Source: Azolla caroliniana
Taxonomy: Eukaryota > Polypodiophyta
Reading direction: 5' to 3'
Length of the DNA: 64,000 bases
NCBI GenBank assembly: GCA_043228905.1
Contig: JBHGNT010000012.1
Span: 16,616,001 to 16,680,000, forward strand
Made by a program: the position numbers and the translations under genes. Below are positions 44,640 to 57,352 of this stretch, piece after piece. The number at the start of each line of letters is the position of its first letter. The first letter of the stretch is position 1. The notes below the pieces were generated by a model. It was not told the DNA's origin. It was given only the letters and a program-made list of their open reading frames with translations, and did no database searches.

Positions 44640-45240
44640 TGTTTTTTAGTGCTTCTCCTCAAGCTTGACCGGTCGGTGAACGAGAGACCAAGGTTCATTG
44701 CGAACTACCACAGCTTGTCAATACCCAGGGCTTTTGTGAATATGTCGGCCACCTGAAGATTAGTGTTGAAGTGTTGTAAATCGACATCTCCAAGTTGAAC
44801 ACGCTCTCGATTGAAGTGGTAGTGCACGGGCATGGAACGCGGGGTTTCGAGCCAGCTAGATACTACTCATGTTGTCGTAGTATAAGAGGATCGGATCTTT
44901 GATGGGAACGACCAAATCTTTGATGCACTTCAACCAAACAGCCTCGCATGCAGCGACTATCGCGCCCCTATATTTGGCCTTTGTGCTCGACAATGCGACT
45001 GTCCGCTGCTTTTTGCTGCTCCAGGAGATCGCTTCGCTGTCGAGGGAGAAGATGAAACCTGACATTGATCGTCGATTGGCCTTATAGCCAGCGCAATCTG
45101 CGTCTGTGTACCCTTCGAGCTGAATGATCGTATCCGACTTGTATATAATGCCGAAATCCATCGTCCCACGGACGTACCTGAGCACTCTCTTTGTGCAATC
45201 AAGATTATCATTTCGAGGGTTCTGCATGAATTCGCTAAGT
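44640..45240 (-). pseudogene. C5 RNase H
   Basis: It reads LEGYTDADCAGYKANRRSMSG, RTVALSSTKAKYRGAIVA (Glu of the usual TEAEY replaced by Lys) and LLYYDNMSSI. A frame change at about 44857 precedes the distal part. Confidence 0.75.
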
Positions 45241-45362
45241 AGACCAACTGAATAGTTGAGGTCAGGTCGAGTGATGGTGAGATAGATTAAGTTGTCAATC
45301 AGTTGTCAATACTGTGTCGGCTCGCACTCTTTTGTTCCTGAATTGGCATCGAGCTTGAGATT

Positions 45363-46370
45363 TCAATCAAGAGGGGTAGACACATGTTTGCACTCAGTCA
45401 TTCCGAACTTGTAGAGTAAGTTGAGAATGTAGTGCCATTGAGAGATCATTATCCCGACTTGAGTCCGAATTACTTCAATACTGAGGAAATAATGGAGCTC
45501 ATGCATAGCCTTCATTTTGAATTTGCAGGATAGGAACGATTTGACCTTATTAACATTGGCTAGATTCTTTCCTCCAATGACCAGATCATCCACATACAGG
45601 ATGATGACAATCGGGTTGTCTAACTCATTTCAGATATATAGGGAGTTGTCCTATTTTGACATTTGGAAGCCGATTTGGTGGAGATATTGGGTGATCTTCG
45701 AATGCCAAGCACGCAATGCTTGCTTGAGGCCGTAAAGAAGCTTTCGGAGTCGGTTGAATCATGAAATACTCCTTTTCTAATTTTCCTTGAGGAAGGTGTT
45801 CTTTACATCCATCTGGTGGAGGTGCCACTCTTGTGCAGCTATGAGAGCAATGACTATCCAAACAATCGACATCTTTGCCGTCGAGGCAAAGGTCTCCTCA
45901 TAATCGACTCCGTGAGTTTGAGCATATCCCACCCGCAGTCGATCTTTTTCTTGTAGCGATTTACCGAACCGTCATCATTGTGTTTTACTTTGTATACCCA
46001 CCTGTAGTCGATCGCTTTCTTCTGTGGAGAATGGGGGATGAGATCCCATTTCTCATTTTTGCATAGAGCCTGCATTTCGTCGTTCATGACTTCGATCCAT
46101 CGTGGATCCTTGGTTGCCTCGGAAAAGGTTTTTGATTCTCGGACAGTCACCACCTTCATCATAAAGGCATAATGATATCCCATATACTCATCGTAGCCGA
46201 ATCGGCTAACCGGGTTTTTCTCTCGGGTGGAGCGACGGACCTTCTCGTTTGCAGAGACTAAGGCTTTCTTCGTTCCATTCGTCCGGATGATTGGGATGTC
46301 CAGGCCTTCAAACTCACTGTCAAGGGAGTGAGTTGACTCGTTGTCGATCAAATCTTTGCATTCCGGCATC
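45363..46370 (-). pseudogene. C5 reverse transcriptase
   Basis: The N-terminal part (45854-46369) reads DPRWIEVMNDEMQALCKNEKWDL and AIDYRWVYKVKHNDDG. The catalytic strand survives as MDDLVIGGKNLANV at about 45590. The middle is shifted: the palm block around 45625-45860 is in other frames. Confidence 0.7.
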
Positions 46371-46607
46371 TTGGCCTTTCCTTTATCTAACCCCGGACTT
46401 GGTCAAGAAATGCTCTGACCACTCGGGGGCTCATGTGGTCCGCTCAGCCTTGTCGTAATCAAACTTTCTTCGAACATGTGCCTTAGTCGGTCTTCATCTT
46501 CTATCTCTCGTTTGGCCGATTCCGGGTCGAGTCGAAATCGGAGTCGTCTCTGGTTTGTACCAGGATGTCGACTCGTCAAAAACGACGTCTCGACTTACTC
46601 GAACTTT

Positions 46608-47400
46608 TCAGGTAGTTGGGTTGTAACATTTGTACCCCTTTTGGTTGAGTGAGTACCCTATGAGGATACATTTCACTGACTTCGGGTCGAGCTTCTGTTG
46701 CTTCTTGTTGGGAATATGCACATACACGATCGAGCCGCATATCCGAATATGTGATAGATCTGGGTTTTTTTTGAAAAACTTCTCATGAGGAGTTACGTCG
46801 TGTACCCTAGAGGTTGTACACCTATTCATGAGGTAGATGGTTGTGTTAGCCGCTTCTGCCCAGTACGATTTCGGCAGGTTCTTCTCGTTCATCATGGCCC
46901 TTGCCACCTCTACTATGTGCCGCTTTTTTCGTTCGGCTACACCATTTTGCTAAGGTGTGTGTCAACACGAGAATTCTCGTCGAATTCCTTCCTTTCGGAG
47001 ATACTTTGTAAATTCGTCCAAGAAATACTTCTTGCCTCCATTCGATCGAAGGCATCGAACATGCCAACCTGTTGCCTTTTCGACTTCGTTTTTGAATTTT
47101 TGGAAGTGTTCGAACACTTCGCTCTTTTGCCACATGGGGTAAATCCAGGTGTGCCTGGAGAAGTCGTCAATAAACGTGACATAGTATCAACATCCGCCGA
47201 ATGTGGTTGTTTGTGCCGGTCCCCATACATCTGAATGTACAACATCCATGATCCCTTTGATCACGTTTCTCTCTTTCAAGATCAATTGTCGTTGTTGTTT
47301 GCCGAACTAATCATCTCCTTTTCGGTAAAAGTCGGGAGTCCGATCATGACTCCTTTTGACTGCATGCCATTGAGCTTCTAGAGGTTTATGTGACCAATTC
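46608..47400 (-). pseudogene. C5 integrase
   Basis: It contains ARAMMNEKNLPKSYWAEA and KCILIGYSLNQKGYKCY (46608-46907), with the upstream core in two other frames to about 47245. The usual second catalytic block (DNGGKY type) lies near 47040 but is disrupted. Confidence 0.65.
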
Positions 47401-48890
47401 ATTTGTGCCACAGTTTCAATTCGGTTTTGACTTTGAGGCCATTGGCGAATATGGCTGACTTCACCTCATTTGATTCGAGGATGAACATTTGGCCTTCTCT
47501 TCGGCCATGCGTGACTAATCGGCCTTCTTTCTCGATAAAGCACCGTTCATTATTGAATCGTAATTGCATACCTTGTTCGACAATCTGACCGACCAAGACC
47601 AAATTTTTCGTGATGGTTGGGACATGCTACACGTTCTTGAGATACATTTGTTTGCCATTATTCCCAAATGGGACATTTCCGATATGCTGAATCAAGTGAG
47701 TCGTGTCATCTCCGGTTTTGACTTAGCCGGGTCGATTGGGCTTCCTCTACTCTTGGAACCAATCTTCGTGAGACATCATGTGATTGGACATTCCAGAGTC
47801 TACAAACCATACATCTTTTGAGGATGAGGTGTTGGTCGGGCCCTGTGCCATCAAATGTGCTTTATGCCTCACTACGAACATCTCCCCATGATCATCATAG
47901 TCGGATTTCGTGGCATAGTTCGTGAGTTGTTCACTGGTCGAAGCCGACTCTCGTTGCTTCTTTTGGCACTCCTCTTCGTAGTGGCCGAGTTTTCCACAAT
48001 ACCCGCATTTGATCGGGTTGTTATGATGGCTCGGTCTGGCAAGATGGCTCCCCCTTCTGCCGAAGTCCCTAGAATTGCTCCTATCGACTTGCCAATAGTG
48101 GGTGATGTGTTCTCAGGTCGGCTGACCCTGTCACCCTCGGCCGAATCCTCTTCTATCATCCGACTGGGAGTAGAGCATCTAACCATTGGGTGCATTTCTC
48201 CTTTGTCGAGCATGATTTCTTCCACCAATAGTATCGACTAAAGGTCAAAAAAGGAAGGTGGATTCTCCCTTGCGAGAATGGCCGATCTAATCGGGCTGAA
48301 TCATGGTGCTAAGCCGCCAAGGCATATTTGCACCATTTTGTCATCGTTGATGATGACATTGATTGACCCGAGGGCATCACAGAACTCCTTGATCTTCAAG
48401 GTATAGCCTGTGATCGACATATCCCTTTGTTGTATGTTGTTTAACTCCTATCGAAGTTGGAGCTTTCATGCAGCCATGTTGGTTGTGAAAATCTTCTTGA
48501 GATTTCCCCAAGCTTCTTTCGGCATTTTTGACTCTCAAATATAGCCGAGCATGTGAACATGAACGCATGATGCAAGGCAATACAACGCACGGCTTGCGGC
48601 CTACTCCCATGTTGGGTAGTCAACATGTGTTGGGTTGGGTTGCGTTTCGTGAGCTCCCTCTATATAGCTCCAATAACCTTGTTCGACAAAGTACTGATGT
48701 ATCTTGTACTCCCAAGATGCGAAGTTTGTTCTATCGAGCTTCTTTGTAGGAAGAGTGCTTCCCATCTGAGTGTTCATGATGTTGATATTTCTTCTCTGTT
48801 GCTTTAACCAGTTTTGTTGATCGTCGGTGTCGTCAGTCTAATCACAACATAGTTGAGCGAGTTGATTAGACAACCACACGCTCTAATACC
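47399..48890 (-). pseudogene. C5 gag, knuckle and protease
   Basis: Right to left: gag with YTLKIKEFCDALGSINVIIND and QICLGGLAP (48320-48420), knuckle CGYCGKLGHYEEEC (about 47970-48010), protease WFVDSGMSNHMMSH (about 47780-47815) and the pre-integrase GLKVKTELKLWHK (47400-47440). Stops near 48242 and 48320 break gag. Confidence 0.7.
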
Positions 48891-48891
48891 A

Positions 48892-49178
48892 TGTAAAGAA
48901 GGAGAAACGTAGGTGGTGTTGTGCAATGGAAGTGAACTTTGTGTGTGTGTGTGTGTGTGTGTGAGGGCACGTAAGGCAAGAGAGAGAGAGAGAGAACAAG
49001 AAGTTGTATTCAAGGAAAAATGAGATTACATCCACAATAACTAAGTTACAAAGAGTTGGTTTAAATACCAACTAGTCTAGGGCAAGTGCCATTTCTACTA
49101 ATTACAAAACTTGCCTAGTATGGTCCACTGGCTAGTGTGAACACTATCTCTATAGGAAGTTGAGTTCGATTCTCAACA
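48892..49178 (-). repeat. C5 5' LTR (287 bases)
   Basis: TG...CA ends, primer site on its left. It includes a (TG)n run at 48940-48962 and gagagagagagag. Confidence 0.75.
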
Positions 49179-50258
49179 CTAGGAAACCATAGATGCATAG
49201 GACACAATGTATTTAGGAAAGAGCAAAGTAGGCTAATAGGATTGGCTAATCAAGTCAACTAGAAGAATATTTTGTGGGCAAGTTACGATATACTTAGTCT
49301 TGAAGTATGTGCCGTTGACTTTAAGATAAGTACTATCTAGCACTAGCCTATATCTAGGGAGCTGGGTCATATTAAATGACAAGTCAGTTGACAGAAAAAC
49401 AATATCTCCACTACTATCAATTGACCTGCACAATTTAATGGTACACTCAAACCAAACAGAGAATATAATCCACTCTCTTACACTATGGTGTGATTATCAT
49501 CAGTCCCCACTAATTTTGTGGTGAGCTGGTCCAGATCCCATCTAAGCTCTAAGGTGTGAGCGAATGGGTGAACTACCGTTGTGAACTACTTTCATATGTA
49601 ATAGAAGTTTTGTTTTCATATATCCATCTCTGTGATTGTAACTCTATATACCTATCTAATCGATTCTCAATCTTTCTAACACTTAATAGTTATAAATGTA
49701 CACTATAGAATTGACTATTACAATTCATACCCTCGTTCCTTTCAAAATTAACCCACACATACTCACAATAAGACTAGGGAAAACTAAGGAAAACCTATCT
49801 GATGATAGTTATGGTTATCAGTAACATGTTGCCACCTTCATGAATTAACCCACACATACTCACAATAAGACTGGGGAAAACCAAGGAGAACCTATTTCAT
49901 GATAGTTATGGTTATGCAATAATAGGTAGTTGCCTTCATGAAGGAGGACCTTTTCTCTTGATTGTTTTTGAGATAGAGATTCTCACAATGTGGCAAACCT
50001 TTAGCTTCATACGGGTGTGTCTCCTTTAAACCAAAGGTACAATCCATGTCCATACATGGTGGTATGGGACACCGGTTGGGTACTTAGATCCATCTCTCAC
50101 CTTCGCGAGGGGGTGGTTGAGTGGATTCATGCCCTTTCTTCCTTATTTTTCTTTTTAATTTTTCTTAATGTTATTAAGGTTCTAACATTATGGATAGAGC
50201 TAGCATACATCCACTACCTCTCACCTGAGATGAATCAGTTTTTTTTTAATATTGGAAG
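49179..50258. other. Non-coding spacer with LTR relic and tandem duplication
   Basis: A 97-base duplication lies at 49748-49941 (ttaacccacacatactc starts both copies). At 50030-50140 a relic resembles the middle of the G2 LTR (ggtggtatggga, gggggtggttgagtggat). No coding region is recognised. Confidence 0.55.
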
Positions 50259-50690
50259 TGTTGAGAATCGACCGGCCACAATCACGTGTGTTTATGTGGG
50301 GCAAAGATCGAGAAGTCAAGAAAAATAGAAAACAGACAATTCAAGTACCGTGACACAAGATTTTAACATGGAAAACCCGAAAGGGAAAAACCACGGGAGT
50401 CCACAAACTCCGAACTGAATGACTAAGGTAGGAGGAGTACAACGAGAAGCTTCACGGCAACAACCTTGGGCTCTTTTTCGTCTGACTGACGGCTGTAGAG
50501 TTACAACTCTCACTCTCTCTTACACTCACTCAGTTACAGTGGCAACAACCAACTATATCTTGTACAACAATTATCATTCTCCATCCACTTGCCCTAAGTA
50601 TATTTATACTCATATACAATATGGGCTATTTACAACTATGGCCCACTAAGGGTATATTTAGGCTATTTACAATTATAGCCCCCTCCCTAA
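50259..50690 (-). repeat. Copia LTR relic related to C4
   Basis: It shares the order atggaaaacccgaaagggaaaaacc, cacgggagtccacaaactcc and ggctatttacaa with the C4 LTRs and begins tgttgagaatcg. It appears to be a diverged solo LTR. Confidence 0.55.
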
Positions 50691-50979
50691 TCGGTTTCAA
50701 CCGATTCACCTAATAACCGAATCGATTGTCGATTAGTCGATTTTTCGGAAATCAGTTTTCGGCCTCGGGAGTCAGCAAGCTATTACTCCAAAGTTTCTTG
50801 ATAAGTTTTGGGTTAAGCAATGGGCTAGAAAACAATAACAACAAATACTTCACGTTTAGTGGTTATTAGTGCATCAAGCCTTGCCTGTTGGCACATGGAT
50901 GCACAAGATGAGTGTATCATGTAATTGTGTTCGCTATTATTTGCAAGTTGAATCACAAAGGAATTGTCTATGGGGTTGC

Positions 50980-51340
50980 CTTTAGTTACAATTGGTATGG
51001 AAACATCTCCTAAGAATATTTGTCAATTACTTTCTCCTTCATTATCCACATGGTGGTTTGGACATGACTTGTCCACTCTGTTTTCATTATGATGATGAGT
51101 CTATCGATCGTGCTTCTAGCACTAATTTTGGAATAGTTTGTGTACTTCCTTCAGTGTCCATGCAAGTTTTAGGAAGGAAGGAGATGCAACCATTATGTGA
51201 GTTACTAAGTAGTACCACTATATACAACATCTACAGGGCTCGATGCTCTCTCATTTTCCATCAAGTTAGAGCCCCACCAATTGAAATGGTATGTAATATT
51301 TAGTTGGACATGATCCATACTAGAAAAGGACAATGGGATT
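50980..51340 (+). pseudogene. LINE relic (RT-associated zinc domain)
   Basis: The segment reads GLDMTCPLCFHYDDESIDR, then IYNIYRARCSLIFHQV, resembling the C-terminal zf-RVT region of plant L1-type LINEs (C-P-L-C, E-S-I-D-H, then N-x-I-F-H). The His/Cys of the second zinc half is lost and a stop follows at 51301. Assignment is by pattern only. Confidence 0.5.
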
Positions 51341-51602
51341 GTCTTATTGGAGACTCAAAAGCTAAAGCTGCTCAACAACTCTAGTTTCTTACTTTGTGGA
51401 AAGATACTCCACTTTTGTGCTTGTAACCTTTTTTGGCATTTTCACCCACCAAGATGGTTGTTCCCTCTGCCAATCACTTGAAAATCACCACAATATAAAT
51501 TTCTTTATACTAACTTCAACATGTATGTGCATTCACATTTCACTGTTTGTGTACATGTATGTATTAATCAGCCTAAGTATGCATGTGTATTCATAACTAA
51601 GG

Positions 51603-51788
<186 letters not shown>

Positions 51789-51829
51789 GCATGCGTGTAG
51801 GTATCAATGAAATTTTTTGTGCTTGTCAA

Positions 51830-54459
51830 TGAATACCCCCAATACTAACCATAAACCCTAATTGACCAATCATACCTGGCAATTGCGGAGGCGAGCTCGA
51901 CGTCAATGTATTGTGTTGATGCTCGTTGATGGTGTGAGCTTCTCATCTTATGAAAAGGGGGATTCACAAACCCTCTTTTCTTATTTATTTTTTAAAAATT
52001 TAAAATTGTGATGCATAATGACGCCTTTCTAGGCACATTACTATGCGGTGCATAAAAAAGCATTGTCGTGCGACATGTTTTTTATGCATGTTGTTTAGCG
52101 ACACATTCCAATATGGAGGCGTTGCATAAACTCTACTTGTAAGACGCAATTAGTGATGCACACTTGAAGCGTCACCTTTGCAACGTAGTTTAGCAAAAAA
52201 GGTGATGTCACTAACCCCCCATTTTATTGTGATGTTTGAAGTCGCAAGGTTGACTTTGTTTATTACTTTTTTGATCAACCTCTAGATTGGTATGAATATG
52301 AAGGGATAGTACTTCAATGTACACCAACTAGATTAAAGTTACATATTTTCCCTTTATAATAGTACATGATATGCATTTGTTTACATGAAGACTTATGAAA
52401 GCGGATGATATTATAAGTTATAACCAACCAAAAATGAAATAGGTGTTGTTGAATCACACATTTGTTTTCTAGGCACTTACATGCCACTACACCTTACAAT
52501 ATAGTCAAAAGTGGCTTGTCTATTGTTACAAGCACTGAAACAACATGTACATGTACTACAATTGAAGAATTAAATATATAAATAAGTAAATGTACATACA
52601 TCCATACATGTGTTATAACTTATATATATACATATATATAAGACAACCACATAAGGCATGTTTTACTATAATATTCTCTCATTTTGTATCAAAACTAATA
52701 TCTTGTTTGCATTTGTTGGAGTATTCTACAAATATATACCATGATTCTAATTCAAGATGCTTAATACTTATCAAAACTCTTTGTTGAATCCCATGTCTTC
52801 TAGAGTATTTTGGATTGATAATCAAGTTTGGTCGAAACCTCGATACTATGTATTGATTCTTGTTTTTCTGTTTTTTTGTTTGTTCTTACATAATTGGTTT
52901 TTATTTTAAATTCCTGCCAACTTCTAACCTCCTTGAAAATTAGTATATGAAGCTCTATCTATCATTGAATTTTGAAGTTTGAACTCCCTAATTTTAAAAA
53001 ATCCCATGTGACATGATATTTCCACTCACCTCAAATTGTTTTTAAAATAACCATGAGTTATTGTAGGGTACAAATACCATTTATCATTATCAACTTGATG
53101 GATGTCTCAATGCCATTTTGATACACCATCAACTTCATCATATGGTCCAATGAAGTAAAACTAAAGACACGATACACAAACCCTACTCTAGTGTTACCCC
53201 CAAAATGTATAAATCAAAAACATTGCTCAAGAATGAGAATTATATGAGTTTTACAAGTAGTACATGGAAGCTCATTTAAACATCACTCTAATTAGGAGTA
53301 TTAACCTCTCAAATATCCCATGCTTCTTGAATATACTCATAACCCTCGAAAATATTTACTCCCAAATTTCACCACAAAATCAATTCACTACTTTAAGTTG
53401 GGATACATCCTACAAAATATATGGAAGCCTTAGGCTAGGGAGAGCAATGTTTCTCATTTTACTATAGTTAAATTCTTGCGCTTCATGAAATTATTGAAAT
53501 TGAACATCAAATTTAATGTTTGATCACAATATGTCAAGAAAAATAAGAACTGACTGCATATATTACAAAGAAATTCAAGAGGTACAAGAGATACGGAGCA
53601 TCCAAGGCACTTATTTGCTAGTGCCTCGATATGTCATATCCATATTTAAAATGAGAAAAGCATTAGAGCATGGGATCTATTCATATGACAAAAACTTGAT
53701 TGAATGTTAGTGCCTTTAAGGTACGACTCTCTCAATGTGAACCAGGCAACTTTGTCGGAACAAGGACACCATTCTTACAACAATATAGAGCTTCATTGTC
53801 AATGTCTCAAGTTGTAGTACAACCTAAAGAAGACACCAAATTGTTTGTGCAAGTAATTCCATTCTTACATACGCTCGATTTCTTAAGTCATCGGGACTTA
53901 AAAAGAGGCAAAAATCAAAACAAGCTTCAAGAGGTAATGCCATTTGTACAAAATGCCGAGCATTAAGTCAAATTGCATTAGCCATACCTATAAAAGAGAA
54001 ACACCAAATTGTTGGGAGAACACTCTTTGGCTTGCAAAAAAAATTGATTATTAATATGTCACGATGCAACCTTACCCCCCTGTCCCCCACCCCAAGAGAA
54101 AAAGGGAGACAAAATTGTCGGCTTGAGGCACGAACAATTGGAATGAGGGAAGCCATCGATCGTTCTCAAGTAAAGGGACATGGCATAAAATTCAAAGGGT
54201 GTTGGCATTGTAGGTAAAGAGCATTCATTAGGGTGGGAAAAGAAGTAGACAAAAGAAGATGGAGCTCCCTTCAGTCCAAGAGGGGGGGACAAAAAAGCAT
54301 CAAGCGCAGCTCCCGATTCACACACGCTACACCAACAACTTAAGGCATCTTTTTCTCAACACAATTTCTTGCGGCATGTCCGGGTCCGGGTGCGTCACTC
54401 CATCGTGGTCTTCTCTAGGGCCCTTTGAAGTGTCATATATGTGTGTATGTATGTGTGTC

Positions 54460-54492
<33 letters not shown>

Positions 54493-54936
54493 GAAAGAAC
54501 ATGATGTATTGGACCCGATCCGATGTTTCGGGTGGATTTGTTTGCGTCTAGGACAAGATGGATTGGTAAGTGGAGACATGTGTGAAATGGCAAGCCAGGC
54601 CTCAATTGTGTCTCTTTGTGCTCCTCTATTGGAGGGAAAGGAGCTCCATTCACTTCTTTCTTTCTTTTTCCATCACATTTAACCATTGTCATCATCCATC
54701 TGCTCCTGCACAAACACAATCACACATATTTCATGCAATAGATCATAATTAGGTTAATGTAACACCGCAAATCCACACACACACACACAAACACAGAAAA
54801 ACACTAATATCTAATTGCTTCTCAAAGATGTAACACCATCAAATTCTTTGGCACTTCATGACCCAAAACCAGTAATTGAAGATGAGTTTAAAGAGAGTAG
54901 AAGATGATGCAGATGCAGATGATGATAAGAAAACAA
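51830..54936. other. AT-rich non-coding region
   Basis: No gene recognised. It contains an imperfect hairpin at 52050-52087, a GT/AT dinucleotide run at 54455-54492, and short open frames without homology signals. Confidence 0.5.
52050..52087. repeat. Imperfect hairpin (foldback)
   Basis: gcataaaaaagcattgtcg pairs with cgacatgttttttatgc around a 2-base centre with a 2-base bulge. Confidence 0.5.
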
Positions 54937-55240
54937 AATCCTTGATGGGCTGTATAGATAACCCATCAAAACCCTTGATGAGTTGTATAAATAACCCTTG
55001 ATGGGTTGTATAGGTAACCCATCAAAACCCTTGATGGGTACTTCATTAATTCACCAATGGAGAGACACACAACATTGGTGAGACACACAAAGAAGAAGAA
55101 GAATACATAAACCCTTGATGGGTTATCTAAATAAGCATTAAACATGAATTGGGTACTTATATTAATGCATTAACAGAGATGCAGAGATAGAAGAAGAAGA
55201 AGAAGAAGAATTACAAAACCCTTGATGGGTTATCTAGATA
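54937..55240. repeat. Recurrent cccttgatgggtt motifs
   Basis: Copies of cccttgatgggt or close variants at about 54940, 54973, 54995, 55028, 55112 and 55219, plus the inverse acccatcaa at 54961 and 55017. The later copies sit in a larger degenerate unit with tacttcattaattca. Confidence 0.7.
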
Positions 55241-55289
55241 AGAACTAAACTTGACTTGGGTACTTCATTAATTCATAAATGGAGACACT

Positions 55290-55600
55290 GTCTGTTTGTG
55301 TGTGTGTGTGTGTGTGACAGAAGAAGTAGAAGTAGAAGAAGAAGTTAGATATAGATGTATATAGATGTGTGTGTGTGTGTGTGTGTCAGATCTAACCCAA
55401 GAGGAAACAAAACGTATAATAGAGAGGCTTTTGTCTGAGCTATTTAATAGTGAATAGAAGAAGAAAAAGATGATGATGATGATGAAAAAGAAGAAAGAAG
55501 AAAGAAGACGAAGAAACACCAATAGAAGTCACATAAATTGAAAACATTAGATTTTGTTATGTGTATAATACACACACACACACACACACATACACTTGTC
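55290..55600. repeat. Cluster of GT and GAA microsatellites
   Basis: (TG)n at 55297-55315 and 55365-55386, (AC)n at 55570-55590, with GAA-rich stretches between. No gene seen. Confidence 0.8.
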
Positions 55601-55729
55601 TAGAAAAGAAGAAAAAGATGAACACCCCTTTCTCTTTCCTCCATGGAATCTTTCTTTTTTTATGCACATCATTTTATAAACATTACATACATACATACAT
55701 TTATATCCAATCTCTCTCTCTCTCAAAAA

Positions 55730-55746
55730 GGGGGGGGGGGGGGGGG
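55730..55746 (+). repeat. Poly-G run (17 bases)
   Basis: An uninterrupted run followed by a GGA-rich stretch. Confidence 0.8.
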
Positions 55747-55925
55747 AGAGGATGGAGGAGGAGGAGGAGGATGTAATTGTCCTTTCCTCATTTAATACAT
55801 TGGACATATGTAAGGTCAAAAGATGCACCTTAGCCCTTCCCCCATTGGTGCATCTTCTTCCTGTCTGTCTTGTCTTGGTCCCACACGTTGGCCCCCATTG
55901 GTGCACCTTGTTGTATCCCTTCTGA

Positions 55926-56063
55926 CCACGCGTTAACCATATAATGTATATGATCATGTCCTTGGCCGCCTTCGAGCCCCCCCCCCCCCCCCCCCCCCAA
56001 TGTTCACTTTTATCCACGCGCTAACCATATAATGTATATGATCGCGTCCTTGGCCGTCTTCGA
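55926..56063. repeat. Duplicated 50-base block with 22-base C run between
   Basis: The block ccacgcg(t/c)taaccatataat to ttcga occurs at 55926-55975 and 56014-56063, 88 bases apart. The C run is 55977-55998. Confidence 0.8.
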
Positions 56064-56069
56064 TCCGCT

Positions 56070-57317
56070 TCCCCCACCCACAATGTTCATGACAAGAACA
56101 TCGAGATACATTATTGCATGAGGCCGCAGACCAAGTGTGTTTGGTATTGAATATGGTGTCACGCTAAATGACAAGATATAAGTTGCCCCTTCTAGAGGTC
56201 AAAAGCGAATAAGAGGAGTATTGCAATATTAAAAAGGCCTCTCAATCAATCAACAGTTGTTCCTCATGACACCATATTCAAATATGGGAAGAAAAGCATT
56301 TGTGTGTCGATATGAAGAAAATGAAAGATGGTGTAGAAGCATGAAGAAGGCATCAACAATCTTTATTGTGCAAAGACCATTGAAAGGGGCATAGATCGAC
56401 TTGCAAAAGAAGCATATATATAGTTAAAATGAAGCTAGAGAAACCAAGTGAAACTAGAGAAATATCCCAAATCCACACACTCATTAGCGTCCTAATGTTG
56501 AGAATGCATTCAATATTCTAAGTCATCCATGTGGCATCTTCATGTTATCATGTCGTTGATAGATTGTAATGCCTATGCCCAATCTTGAACTTAAAGTAGT
56601 TATAAACGTTCATGTTGAAACATGATCGTTGCTAATTAGATTGGGACTTTAATGCTATTTGTTTCCACCCAAGCTTCACTTTGGTTCACATGATATACAT
56701 ATGTTTTATTTCAAATCATGGACCAATGTTTTTGTGGGGTGATTGAACTTGCAATACTAGGACACGGAAGTTTCTCCCCTTTGTTAATCATTAGTGTAAA
56801 CTAATCACATTGCATTTTCTATTCAAATGTAGTATATTGTGTCCATCTAACTTCTAATTGACATTTTTGTGCATGCTCCCAATTCATGGATTATTGTACA
56901 TCTTTGGAAATATGCTTGAATGAGTTCACTAGTATGCCTAGGCTAGACATTGTAAGTAACTTGCAATGGTAGATCATTGGTTACTAGGTTATATCAGCTA
57001 TTGTTTGGTCATATTTAATATCCATTAAAGAGGTCAATGGTCCAACAAAAGTTCTCCATGCCATAAGGTGGGTTGAAATGTGGTGTCTCCGCATGAGAAG
57101 AGTACTATGTCGTAAGAAAATAATAGCCCAATGAGTATATGTGCTCCTAGAATTTACCTATGGAGATGCTCTTCCTTTGTGAGTTACAAGTAGACCTTTT
57201 TTAGTTCATTGATGCAAAATTTGAAGAGTGTGGCTGAGAGGGAGGCATTGTTGTTTCACCTTCTAATCACCATCCCTCATTCTTGTTTCACATTCTAATC
57301 ACCAATAAATTGATGAG

Positions 57318-57352
<35 letters not shown>

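Larger units (their letters stand above)
44640..49178 (-). mobile_element. C5: degraded Copia, 3' LTR not found
   Basis: The 5' LTR is 48892-49178 (tgtaaagaagg...tctcaaca), with a primer site (ctctaatacca) beside it. Gag, protease, integrase, RT and RNase H follow leftward in Copia order, broken by stops and frame changes. I found no second LTR copy near 44500-44700, so the 3' end is truncated or too diverged. Confidence 0.75.

Noticed and set aside
53700-53966. 88-codon frame starting MNVSAFKVRL
   Set aside because: No domain-like pattern, no neighbours supporting a gene, and length within chance for AT-rich DNA.
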